Origin: Methanobacteriota archaeon
GTDB taxonomy: Archaea; Halobacteriota; Methanosarcinia; Methanosarcinales; Methanoperedenaceae
Direction of reading: 5' to 3'
NCBI GenBank assembly: GCA_018900975.1
Contig: JAHIFK010000183.1
Coordinates: 1-7,257, forward strand
DNA length: 7,257 nucleotides
Shown: in pieces, positions 1 to 6,089 of the stretch
How the letters are laid out: every line of letters starts with the position of its first letter
How positions within the stretch are numbered: the stretch's first letter is position 1
Made by a program: the position numbers and the translations under genes
Notes under the pieces: model-generated
Database searches by the model: none
What the model was told of the DNA's origin: nothing
Seen by the model: the letters and a program-made list of their open reading frames with translations, nothing else

Positions 1-1359
1 CCCATCCACTCTCATGTTCAACGGGGAACCTGTTGCGCTGTTGTTATGACATGCGATGCAGTCCTTACCTCCGCCACCTTCGCTTACGCGGTGTGAAAAG
101 TTAAGCGAGGTCTCAACGTAGCCTGAGAGCAGGCTGCCGTGGCAGTTCTTGCAGTGGCTGTCGTTGTAATTCTCAATTTCGCTGTGGTTATAGAAGGTGG
201 TGCCTTCGCTTGCGATCGATGGCACCTTTCCTGTCGCGTTCAATATCTCAGGAGGCGCAGGGTCAATGAAATAGCCCTTATAATTCGAAGTGCTATCGTT
301 GTAATGGCAGGCTGAACACCATGTGGAATTTGCAAGATATGGATCGTTGAAGATATTTGAACCCTTGATCAATGATACATTGCCGAGGATGGATGCACTG
401 TGTACCTCCTTCAGGTGACAGAAATAACATGCTGTTATAATGGAGGTATTGTCCCAATAAGTCCCCCATTTCCTGCCGGATGACTTTGTGTTAGAGTGTG
501 TGAAATCAGGGATGATGGGGGCTGTTGGGAATCCTGCCAGTTTTGTCTGGTGGCAACTGGTGCAGTTGACAGCCGAGGTATTGAGAGTGGAGTATGTCGT
601 GTCCTGGTTCAGGTACTTCACAGGGTGTACGTCTTTTACCGTGTTCGTGTGGCATTCAGTGCAGTTCACGGAATTGTTGTGCAGTTCTTTAATTGAAGTG
701 AGTGCGCCTGTGAAATTTATTAAACCTGAACTTGCGTTCTTTCCATGGCAATCAAGGCATAATATTGAGTTCGTGGCAGGTTTTGCAAGCGTAGAATTGT
801 GTATCCAGCCTGTATTGTGGCACTGAGAAACAGAGCAGTTCGGGTTCGAGGAATTGTAGATTGAGCTGTGGTTGCTGATGCTTCTATTATATGCAAAGTC
901 TATCATCGCTGCGGCAAACGCAGTACTTGCATTCTGGTGGCAGTAACTGCAATTGGTTGCTCTTCCATCCATTGTCCTCAGGTCGATCCTTATCTTACCG
1001 TAATGGGATGGGAGAGAATAACTGGAATTATAGATATCATCCTCAGTATATGGCACCTTCATTTCTGCCAGGTCGTGGCATACCAGACACGATGAAGAGT
1101 CATTCAGCGCTGTTGATGCTGCTTTGATCTGGGATCCGTTCTTGAAATGTTCGCCCACGCTAAGAGCATTACTCACGTTAGTGTACGGTTTGGTTTCATT
1201 ATGGCATTCGAAGCACTGGTACGGTTCAGCGAACCTGCTTCCCATGCTGTTGTTAGCAGGCTGGGTTCCTGTTGAATCGTGGCAGCCCCAGCACTTCTTA
1301 TTCTGGGCAGGCGCCCATGAATCATTTGTTGCATTCCTGTTGAGGTCGGCATGGATACC
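1..1359 (-). CDS. In-frame continuation of the multiheme cytochrome, beyond the TAG and open at the left edge
   Basis: Reading on from the TAG without any change of frame gives 453 open codons to the window edge. They hold 12 further heme motifs in order: CWGCH, CFECH, CLVCH, CSYCH, CSVSQCH (a CX4CH variant), CLDCH, CTECH, CTSCH, CYFCH, CSACH, CKNCH and CIACH. With the upstream part this makes at least 19 hemes and at least 767 residues; the true end is outside the window. The last third repeats the upstream half: both have CHQT, then W...W.NTS, AC..CH, C.ACH, PPEI.N, Y.NHS, CK.CHGSLLS and DCI.CH in the same order, about 455 residues apart. About 30 more N-X-S/T sequons occur. No start with a convincing ribosome binding site was seen just after the TAG. 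If the TAG truly terminates, this part is untranslated remnant; if it is decoded, it is the main heme-wire part of the protein. It has the same composition as the upstream part and shows no other disruption. Confidence 0.8.
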
Positions 1360-1362
1360 CTA
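1360..1362 (-). other. In-frame amber codon (TAG) inside the cytochrome frame
   Basis: On the minus strand the codons read Asn-Ser-Thr-Ala-Met-Ser, TAG, Gly-Ile-His-Ala-Asp. The frame is identical on both sides, so no indel is involved. TAG is one base from several sense codons (Lys AAG, Gln CAG, Glu GAG, Trp TGG, Tyr TAC/TAT, Leu TTG, Ser TCG). It is also the pyrrolysine codon in some Methanosarcinales. Nothing in the window (no pylT or pylS) shows that the host decodes it. Confidence 0.95.
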
Positions 1363-2301
1363 GCTCATTGCCGTGCTGTTGATCCTGTGCTGTGCACCTG
1401 TCTTTCCGATATCATGACAGCTGATACAGTCTGGACCGCTTGCTCCTTCAGTTACATTATGAACGAATTCGCTCATAGTTGCGTTCTCACTCAATAATGA
1501 ACCGTGGCACTGCTTGCAATCGCTGTCAATATAACTTCCTATAGAATGGTTAAAATAATTGGTGGAATTTCCGTTCCAGTTCGTCCCATTGGTTATCTCA
1601 GGCGGTATTTCCAATCCAGATGAATTAAATGCATCCGCCATTGCACTGTAGTTCACATCTCCTTTAAAGTGGCATGCTGCGCATGATGAACCGTTACCTA
1701 TTGAACTATTCTTAATATAAACAGGGAACCATTCAAGTATTCTTCCCATGGGTGTTTCATTGTGCGTTGTATTGCCATGGCAATATATGCAGGCTTCCTT
1801 TGGAGATGTGTTTGTCCAGTGATTTCCCCATAAAGAGCCGTTGTTTATATTAGAACTGTGCCGCATGGGATTTGGAATCATGAATGCGGTCGTGAAATTA
1901 GAATTGTTAGCCGCAGGGATCCCTGTCTGATGGCATTCAGGACACGATGCTGCAGTAGATTTGCCCTGATAATGACCATCAGCCTGGATAAAAAAAAAGG
2001 TCAAATTATGCGGATTTTTGTTATGGCAGGTCTCACACCACATCTTGCCATTGTGAGGGCGTTTGTAGGGGGCTGAAACAGTATCATTGTTAGTGTCTAC
2101 CGGAAAACCAGTATCGTTATGACATGAAATACAATATTTGGTAGTGTTCGAATATATGGGATAATTTTCAGGAGAAATTACCAGGATTGCTAAAATAAAT
2201 ACAAGAATGCCTACGGCAATTATTATCGAAGGGGTAAACTTATTCAACCTCCATTGACTGAATGATCCTCCTATCATTTCTCTCATCGATCTGCCAGCCA
2301 T
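1360..2301 (-). CDS. Multiheme c-type cytochrome, N-terminal part up to an in-frame TAG
   Basis: This is the N-terminal 313 residues of a large extracytoplasmic electron-transfer cytochrome. A short positively charged N-terminus leads into one hydrophobic segment at about residues 24-43, an uncleaved-anchor type, so the heme part should sit outside the membrane. Seven CxxCH heme-binding motifs have their first Cys at about residues 57, 89, 120, 171, 207, 262 and 292 (CISCH, CETCH, CPECH, CIYCH, CAACH, CKQCH, CISCH). I count about 20 N-X-S/T sequons, an unusually high density that suggests heavy N-glycosylation. The frame meets TAG at 1360-1362 and then continues open with more hemes to the window edge, so this is not a natural C-terminus. 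Start: the ATG at 2301 has only a weak upstream GGATGG; Met6 and Met9 are possible alternatives. The gene lies downstream of the PGF-pre-PGF gene on the same strand, but a terminator-like hairpin separates them. Likely role (inferred): extracellular electron transfer. Confidence 0.85.
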   Translation of the reverse strand: MAGRSMREMIGGSFSQWRLNKFTPSIIIAVGILVFILAILVISPENYPIYSNTTKYCISCHNDTGFPVDTNNDTVSAPYKRPHNGKMWCETCHNKNPHNLTFFFIQADGHYQGKSTAASCPECHQTGIPAANNSNFTTAFMIPNPMRHSSNINNGSLWGNHWTNTSPKEACIYCHGNTTHNETPMGRILEWFPVYIKNSSIGNGSSCAACHFKGDVNYSAMADAFNSSGLEIPPEITNGTNWNGNSTNYFNHSIGSYIDSDCKQCHGSLLSENATMSEFVHNVTEGASGPDCISCHDIGKTGAQHRINSTAMS

Positions 2302-2470
2302 AATCTATCCATCCATCATGCTGCTTTTTTGCGCCCGTCGCTAGCGGGTCACCTAGAAGCTATTTCCACCGTTTAACAGTTAATGTGTATAGGGTATAAT
2401 GGAGCTTGCGGTTTGGTTTAATTGCAATACCTCACAGGCATGAATAATATAGACAGTAAATAATTAAAAG

Positions 2471-2480
2471 TTATATATTT
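2471..2480 (-). promoter_or_regulatory. Candidate TATA box for the cytochrome gene
   Basis: On the minus strand this reads AAATATATAA, the best archaeal TATA-like match in the 2302-2564 gap. Transcription would then start near 2445, giving a leader of about 140 bases before the ATG at 2301. The leader has a short GC hairpin near 2328-2350 (CCCG paired with CGGG) of unknown meaning. The assignment is by sequence likeness only; other AT-rich stretches are nearby. Confidence 0.4.
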
Positions 2481-2509
2481 ACACATTAAAAATTACTGAT
2501 AATAATATG

Positions 2510-2552
2510 GTTTAAAAAAAAATGTGCAGCGGCAGAAGTTTTACCTTCTGCG
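2510..2552 (-). terminator. Hairpin plus T-run downstream of the PGF-pre-PGF gene
   Basis: In the minus-strand transcript a 7-base perfect stem (GCAGAAG with CTTCTGC, 2532-2538 and 2545-2551, 6-base loop) is followed after a short GC-rich spacer by a run of nine T at 2513-2521. It lies 14 bases past the TAG stop of the surface-protein gene. U-runs alone can terminate archaeal transcription, so this is a reasonable end of the upstream transcript and would separate it from the cytochrome gene. Confidence 0.6.
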
Positions 2553-2564
2553 CAGCTTGCTTTT

Positions 2565-3848
2565 CTACTTCTTTTTCTGTGTCGCACCGTTCAGATATGC
2601 CGCCACAGCAATAACTCCTATCAGTATAATGAAATATACCGGGGATAGGGGCTGCCCAGCTTTCTGAGTCGCTGTCGCGGTAATTGATGGCGTCCCACCT
2701 GGTGCTGTGGCAGTTGGAACAGCCGTAGTTTCTGCAACCGTCGTTGCTTTTGGTCCGGTTATTGCGAAGTACGCGAAACCATCAGTCTTTGCTTCATAGT
2801 TCGTTGCAGATGCGTTTATTGATAACACCCTGGTCTCAAGTTCATTCCATTTCTTGCCATCCCATCTGTACATACGCAGGTTATCGGGCGTGAGCCCTTC
2901 TGATGCGATCCATGAGTTCTCCACCCTGAACCTGATGAGAGCTTCCTTAATCCTCTTTGAATCTGGCCAAATATTCAGGTATTGCGTGCCCGGCGCTGGT
3001 ACGGGGACTTTCGAGGATAGTCCTTTGAGAGCTTCTATTCTGAAGGTAACGATCTCATTCTCTTTACCTGTGATTACAAGTTCATATACCCAGTGTTCTG
3101 GAACGCTGAACTTGCACGAGGAAGGCTTAGCTGATAAAACATTACAGTCTCTTGTTTCATGTTTCACAATATTTTGGATTGGCTCTGGTGTTGTAACTCC
3201 ACCGCCGCCCGTGCCGCCGCCACCGTTGCTAGTGGTACTGGTAGTGCTGGATGATGCTATTGTGAATGAAGCTGTACTGGAAGCAAAATATGCAAGAGCA
3301 TTGTTCCCTGTATTGAGGTAAGCTCTTGCGGAATAATCGCCTGTGGACATACCGGAAGTTGAAAGAGTTATGTGATAAGTGAATGTAACCTCTCCTCCAC
3401 CCGCCCCATTACTATAACCATAGCCGGTTACACTCCCCCCGAAATCATAACCAAATCCAGAGCCAATTGTATCCACACCATAACCTGAACCAGGCCCTCC
3501 ATAGTGACTTGCGTTCGCTGGAGAAATCGCACTGATGGTAATTCCTGAATCACAAGATATAATTGTACCTGCAGTATCAAAAATACATTGTTTTGGTGTA
3601 TTTCCGCTAATATTTAAACTTAAGTTAGATATAGGCACATACTTATCTGGGCTTTCCAGCGTTATCGATATATTGAATTCTTTGGAACTGCCCTGTGTAA
3701 TTGACCCGGAAAGCCCGCTGATTGAAACGATAACCGCACTTGCAGGTCCTGAAAAGATCAACATCGCGACGATAAATAGCGTGATCAATGTGCTTACTAC
3801 AAACGATTTTTTTTGTTTTCTTACATTATTTGCTTTATTTCCACCCAT
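2565..3848 (-). CDS. Secreted, membrane-anchored surface protein with a PGF-pre-PGF type domain
   Basis: A 427-residue exported protein of unknown exact role, probably part of the cell surface layer. Residues 15-38 form a signal peptide (basic start, hydrophobic core, likely cleavage after ASA at 36-38). Residues 40-200 look like a beta-rich domain with an inserted Gly/Tyr/Ser-rich stretch at about 117-152. A Ser/Thr/Gly linker follows at 200-220. Residues about 240-365 resemble the archaeal PGF-pre-PGF domain: an IRF.VE.SWI segment, L....MYRWDGKKWN.L and a YEA.T.GFAYFAI ending. A Thr/Ala/Pro-rich linker at 368-400, typical of wall-spanning glycosylated stalks, leads to a transmembrane segment at about 403-420 and a KKK tail. 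No PGF tripeptide precedes that segment, so archaeosortase processing is not supported. The start is backed by AGGTGG just upstream. It is separated from the downstream cytochrome gene by a terminator-like hairpin. It ends in TAG, with an in-frame TAA eight codons later. Confidence 0.85.
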   Translation of the reverse strand: MGGNKANNVRKQKKSFVVSTLITLFIVAMLIFSGPASAVIVSISGLSGSITQGSSKEFNISITLESPDKYVPISNLSLNISGNTPKQCIFDTAGTIISCDSGITISAISPANASHYGGPGSGYGVDTIGSGFGYDFGGSVTGYGYSNGAGGGEVTFTYHITLSTSGMSTGDYSARAYLNTGNNALAYFASSTASFTIASSSTTSTTSNGGGGTGGGGVTTPEPIQNIVKHETRDCNVLSAKPSSCKFSVPEHWVYELVITGKENEIVTFRIEALKGLSSKVPVPAPGTQYLNIWPDSKRIKEALIRFRVENSWIASEGLTPDNLRMYRWDGKKWNELETRVLSINASATNYEAKTDGFAYFAITGPKATTVAETTAVPTATAPGGTPSITATATQKAGQPLSPVYFIILIGVIAVAAYLNGATQKKK

Positions 3849-3851
3849 ATT

Positions 3852-3857
3852 CCACCT
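3852..3857 (-). promoter_or_regulatory. Ribosome binding site of the PGF-pre-PGF gene
   Basis: The minus strand reads AGGTGG followed by a three-base spacer and the ATG at 3848-3846. It is the strongest match to the 3' end of archaeal 16S rRNA in this region and fixes the start. Confidence 0.7.
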
Positions 3858-3926
3858 TCTAAATCCAAAGATTTTTACTATAGATTATTTCGATATGTGA
3901 ATTTGTTACTCTTTACTCTCCAAAAC

Positions 3927-3934
3927 TATTTAAA
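3927..3934 (-). promoter_or_regulatory. Candidate TATA box for the PGF-pre-PGF gene
   Basis: The minus strand reads TTTAAATA, close to the archaeal TATA consensus. A start of transcription about 25 bases on, near 3903, would leave a leader of about 55 bases before the ATG at 3848. The motif is nearly symmetric, so it could also be read on the plus strand. The rest of the 3849-4129 gap is AT-rich and holds no gene that I can support. Confidence 0.45.
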
Positions 3935-4012
3935 TCTGTCGTTTTTCAAAACATGAACGGTCGATGCATTATGATTATAAGTATAACAATAATCCTCAAA
4001 TAATATATCATC

Positions 4013-4024
4013 AATATTAAATAC
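4013..4024 (+). promoter_or_regulatory. Candidate TATA box for the glycosyltransferase operon
   Basis: The plus strand has an AATATTAAATAC stretch here, TATA-like, which would give a leader of roughly 80-90 bases before the ATG at 4130. It is a weak call in an AT-rich divergent region. Confidence 0.25.
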
Positions 4025-4129
4025 TAGCAAGACATCATTGAATTAAATTTTTTACCTGGTGGAATGATCGGTGGAAAGAATTAATGTGTCAATAGATAAT
4101 CATAACAGGCTTCATGACAGCTGGTTTAA

Positions 4130-5125
4130 ATGGGAACGAATGCCATGACCAATTATCATAAGCTCTCAGTAATAATCCCGGCATACAATGAGAACGATAT
4201 AATCCTTCCAATGCTCAATGAGTGCATTTCATCTTTGAGCAGCATAAACCACGAAATAATACTGGTGGATGACGGAAGTTCGGATGGGACTTTTGAGAAG
4301 GTGCGGAAATTCTCGGAATGTCACAGGAACATCAAAATAGTTAATTACGGGGGAAACCATGGAAAAGGCTTTGCAATAAGGTATGGCTTTAAATACGCAA
4401 CCGGGGACCTGGTGGCTTTCATTGATGCAGACCTGAACCTTCATCCGGGGCAAATAGTGAAATTGATGGAATACATGGATAGAACTGGCGCAGATGTTGT
4501 GGTGGGTTCCAAAAGACATCCCTCTTCTAAAGTGAATTACCCTTTGAAGAGAAAAATCATGAGCGAAATTTACTATATTCTTGTAAAAAGCCTATTTGGC
4601 GTCCCGGTAAAAGATACCCAGGTCGGGCTGAAACTGTACAGGAGGAAAGTACTTGAGCACATATTTCCTAAAGTCCTCGTCAAGAGATATGCCTTTGATA
4701 TCGAGATGCTGGCAAATGCGCAGCGTCTGGGCTATAAAATAATAGAGGCGCCTGTAGAACTCAACATGGGCTTCAGCAACAGAGTGAACATGAATGCTAT
4801 ATGGAATATGCTGATAGATACTGCAGCGGTGTTTTACCGGATGAACATCATACATTATTATGACAGACAGGATTATGATGCGGTCAGCGAAAGACCATCC
4901 AGCGACACTCTGAGAAGCATACCGCCTGGATATCCTGAAGATATAACATTGAGCTCCCTTCCATCTGAGTACCTGGGTGACAGGACGTCAATCGTGAAGC
5001 CCGGCTATCCCGGCGTTTTGCCGGCGATCGAAAAAGATTTATTGCGTGGTAATACTGATAAAATGATTTACAATCCCAGGAACATCCCGACGCAGGAACA
5101 TTCTGATTTGAAATACGATCACTAA
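4130..5125 (+). CDS. GT2 glycosyltransferase, dolichyl-phosphate sugar synthase type
   Basis: Likely moves a sugar from a nucleotide sugar (UDP- or GDP-linked) to dolichyl phosphate at the cytoplasmic membrane face, supplying lipid-linked sugar for protein N-glycosylation or surface glycans. The GT-A fold shows clearly: SVIIPAYNE at 13-21, VDDGSSDG at 46-53, HGKGFAIRYG at 77-86, the metal-binding DAD at 99-101, VVGSKRH at 124-130, KDTQVGLKLY at 161-170 and YAFDIEMLANAQRLGYKI at about 187-204. No transmembrane segment is visible, so this is the soluble catalytic type. About 80 residues after position 250 are polar and Pro-rich, twice showing PGYP, and go beyond the usual catalytic domain. The sugar and acceptor cannot be told from the sequence. 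Start: Met1 at 4130 or Met6 at 4145; neither has a clear ribosome binding site. The next gene follows after 13 bases. It could serve the sequon-rich cytochrome nearby, but that is inference. Confidence 0.88.
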   Translation: MGTNAMTNYHKLSVIIPAYNENDIILPMLNECISSLSSINHEIILVDDGSSDGTFEKVRKFSECHRNIKIVNYGGNHGKGFAIRYGFKYATGDLVAFIDADLNLHPGQIVKLMEYMDRTGADVVVGSKRHPSSKVNYPLKRKIMSEIYYILVKSLFGVPVKDTQVGLKLYRRKVLEHIFPKVLVKRYAFDIEMLANAQRLGYKIIEAPVELNMGFSNRVNMNAIWNMLIDTAAVFYRMNIIHYYDRQDYDAVSERPSSDTLRSIPPGYPEDITLSSLPSEYLGDRTSIVKPGYPGVLPAIEKDLLRGNTDKMIYNPRNIPTQEHSDLKYDH

Positions 5126-5138
5126 TCTCCGAGGAAAA

Positions 5139-5495
5139 ATGAAATGCGAACATAAAAGCTGTGGAAACAAAGAGAAAGTCTGGCTACCCTATACGTCAAG
5201 AGGGACGGAATACAGCCTTAAATCGCATCCATATTGCGTGCATTGCGGAGCAGTCAAAAACATTTCATCCGATATGCCAAAGAGAATCGGATATTACATA
5301 AACATACTCTCCCGGATACGTAAAAATTTCCGGATCTCAGATGTGCAGGCAAGACTCATTATCAATGAATTAATTAAGGAGGATTTCGAAGATCCCTACT
5401 GGACAACAGGATTCGCGCAGGAACGAATGTTCCTGGCAGCTCTTAAAAAATACTGCAATCTCTCTGAGCAAGCAGTTGAACCATTACTCAGCTAG
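5139..5495 (+). CDS. Small conserved archaeal protein with a Cys4 zinc-ribbon-like N-terminus, function unknown
   Basis: A 118-residue soluble protein. Cys3 and Cys8 (CX4C) and Cys33 and Cys36 (CVHC) could hold one zinc. The middle has a conserved-looking block VKNISSDMPKRIGYYI at about 39-54. The rest is helical and charged and ends in a YCNLSEQAVEPLL segment. It resembles uncharacterised proteins found in methanogenic archaea, and I cannot assign a function; a nucleic-acid-binding or regulatory role is only a guess. A GAGG at 5131-5134 sits just before the ATG. The gene begins 13 bases after the glycosyltransferase stop on the same strand, so the two are probably one transcript. It ends in TAG; the 20 codons after it look non-coding, so here the TAG seems a real stop. 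Confidence 0.75.
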   Translation: MKCEHKSCGNKEKVWLPYTSRGTEYSLKSHPYCVHCGAVKNISSDMPKRIGYYINILSRIRKNFRISDVQARLIINELIKEDFEDPYWTTGFAQERMFLAALKKYCNLSEQAVEPLLS

Positions 5496-5505
5496 GCTGA
5501 ATTGA

Positions 5506-5789
5506 GCAAATGCTGTGAGAAAAGGCCTTGCAGAGGTAGCGGAGCGTGTTTTCATTAAAAACCAGGAAAGTGAGATCATCGCTCTCATAGATTCGGACAA
5601 TATCCTTCCTTCGAGGGATTGGCTTTCCCGTATGAAAAACTTTGAGAAAGTTTTATCAAAAGAAGGGGATATCAAATATCCCCTATACGTCATAAAGGGG
5701 CGTAACCCTTTATGACAGAACCATTCCAGGAAAGGGAAATTATAGGGACTGAGCCGCTGTATTACACTTACAGGGAGAAGGATGGGTAA
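5506..5789 (+). pseudogene. Internal fragment of a GT2 glycosyltransferase, split by an 80-base insertion
   Basis: The first part (5506-5634) translates to a stretch with VAERVFIKN and then IIALIDSDNILPSRDWLSRM, which carries the DSD metal-binding motif of a GT2 enzyme. The second part (5712-5789) gives MTEPFQEREIIGTEPLYYTY followed by REKDG and a TAA. Removing the 80 bases 5635-5714 joins the two in one frame, giving DWLSRM-TEPFQ-EREIIGTEP as expected for an intact GT2. The 5' end is missing (a TGA precedes the fragment at 5503-5505) and so is everything after REKDG, so less than a third of a normal enzyme remains. It is not expected to work. The apparent 66-residue frame starting at the GTG at 5515 combines real GT2 residues with insertion sequence and is not an independent gene. 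A possible alternative is a short expressed peptide, which I consider unlikely. Confidence 0.75.
5635..5714. mobile_element. 80-base insertion made of three consecutive hairpins, flanked by TATGA repeats
   Basis: The insertion interrupts the GT2 remnant. TATGA occurs at both edges (5631-5635 and 5711-5715), which fits a 5-base target duplication. Three perfect hairpins fill it: AAAACTTT/AAAGTTTT at 5636-5654 with loop GAG; GGGGATAT/ATATCCCC at 5665-5683 with loop CAA; and GTCATAAAGGG/CCCTTTATGAC at 5689-5716 with a 6-base loop. It codes for nothing by itself. It may be a tiny non-autonomous element or a palindromic dispersed repeat; no other copy occurs in this window. Confidence 0.55.
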
Positions 5790-5805
5790 AATACCATCTG
5801 CCAAT

Positions 5806-5814
5806 TATTTATAG
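5806..5814 (+). promoter_or_regulatory. Candidate TATA box for the VapBC-like operon
   Basis: TATTTATAG lies about 40 bases before the antitoxin ATG at 5853. A transcript would start near 5835, giving a leader of under 20 bases, as is common for archaeal operons. Toxin-antitoxin operons are usually repressed by their own proteins at this place; no clear operator was seen. Confidence 0.45.
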
Positions 5815-5852
5815 TATGACATTCCATTAATAAAAAATCAAATAATGAAAAG

Positions 5853-6089
5853 ATGGATATGACAACAAACGTATTAGATAGAGAGATATTTCTTGTTGCT
5901 TTAGAAAAACTTCCAGATGAGAATATAAAAGAGCTGCTCGATTTTACAGAGTTTCTTCTGTTAAAAGAACAATCTAAAAAATCAAAATTGTTGATCGATC
6001 CGAACAAGGATCCTATTTTAAAATTGATAGGTTTAGCAAATGAAGAACCATTTGCAGACAAAATTGATGATGATCTATATAGCGAATAA
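5853..6089 (+). CDS. Antitoxin of a VapBC-like pair (DUF2281-like)
   Basis: A 78-residue acidic protein that likely neutralises the PIN toxin encoded next to it. Residues 10-38 form the typical start of this antitoxin type: a LEKLPDENIKELLDFTEFLL segment at about 18-37. A basic linker (KEQSKKSKLL) follows, and then an acidic tail (DPILKLIGLANEEPFADKID, about 53-72), which by analogy would wrap the toxin. No ribbon-helix-helix or AbrB DNA-binding fold is obvious, so autorepression is uncertain. The stop codon TAA shares its last base with the ATG of the toxin gene, so translation is coupled. Met3 at 5859 is an alternative start. Family name is by recognition of the pattern and is moderately sure; the antitoxin role rests largely on the position. 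Confidence 0.75.
   Translation: MDMTTNVLDREIFLVALEKLPDENIKELLDFTEFLLLKEQSKKSKLLIDPNKDPILKLIGLANEEPFADKIDDDLYSE

Noticed and set aside
1..1359. A separate second cytochrome gene starting after the TAG
   Set aside because: No start codon with a ribosome binding site or signal peptide follows; the first motif comes about 25 residues after the TAG in the same frame.
1360..1362. A frameshift as cause of the interrupted cytochrome
   Set aside because: The frame is the same before and after the TAG, so only a substitution or readthrough fits.
488..1363. Several plus-strand open frames of 66-112 codons opposite the cytochrome
   Set aside because: They are antisense to the heme-motif-rich minus-strand frame, have no recognisable domains, and follow from its codon pattern.
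2565..2640. PGF-CTERM archaeosortase sorting signal on the surface protein
   Set aside because: No PGF tripeptide precedes the C-terminal membrane segment.
2854..3900. Plus-strand open frames opposite the surface protein
   Set aside because: They lie antisense to a well supported exported protein and show no domain.
4229..5153. Minus-strand open frames opposite the GT2 gene
   Set aside because: They are shadows of a clear GT-A fold enzyme on the plus strand.
5515..5715. A 66-codon gene starting with GTG
   Set aside because: Its first part is an internal GT2 fragment and its last 27 codons are the 80-base hairpin insertion.
5636..5716. CRISPR array or tandem repeat
   Set aside because: The three hairpins differ in sequence, so there is no repeated unit with spacers.
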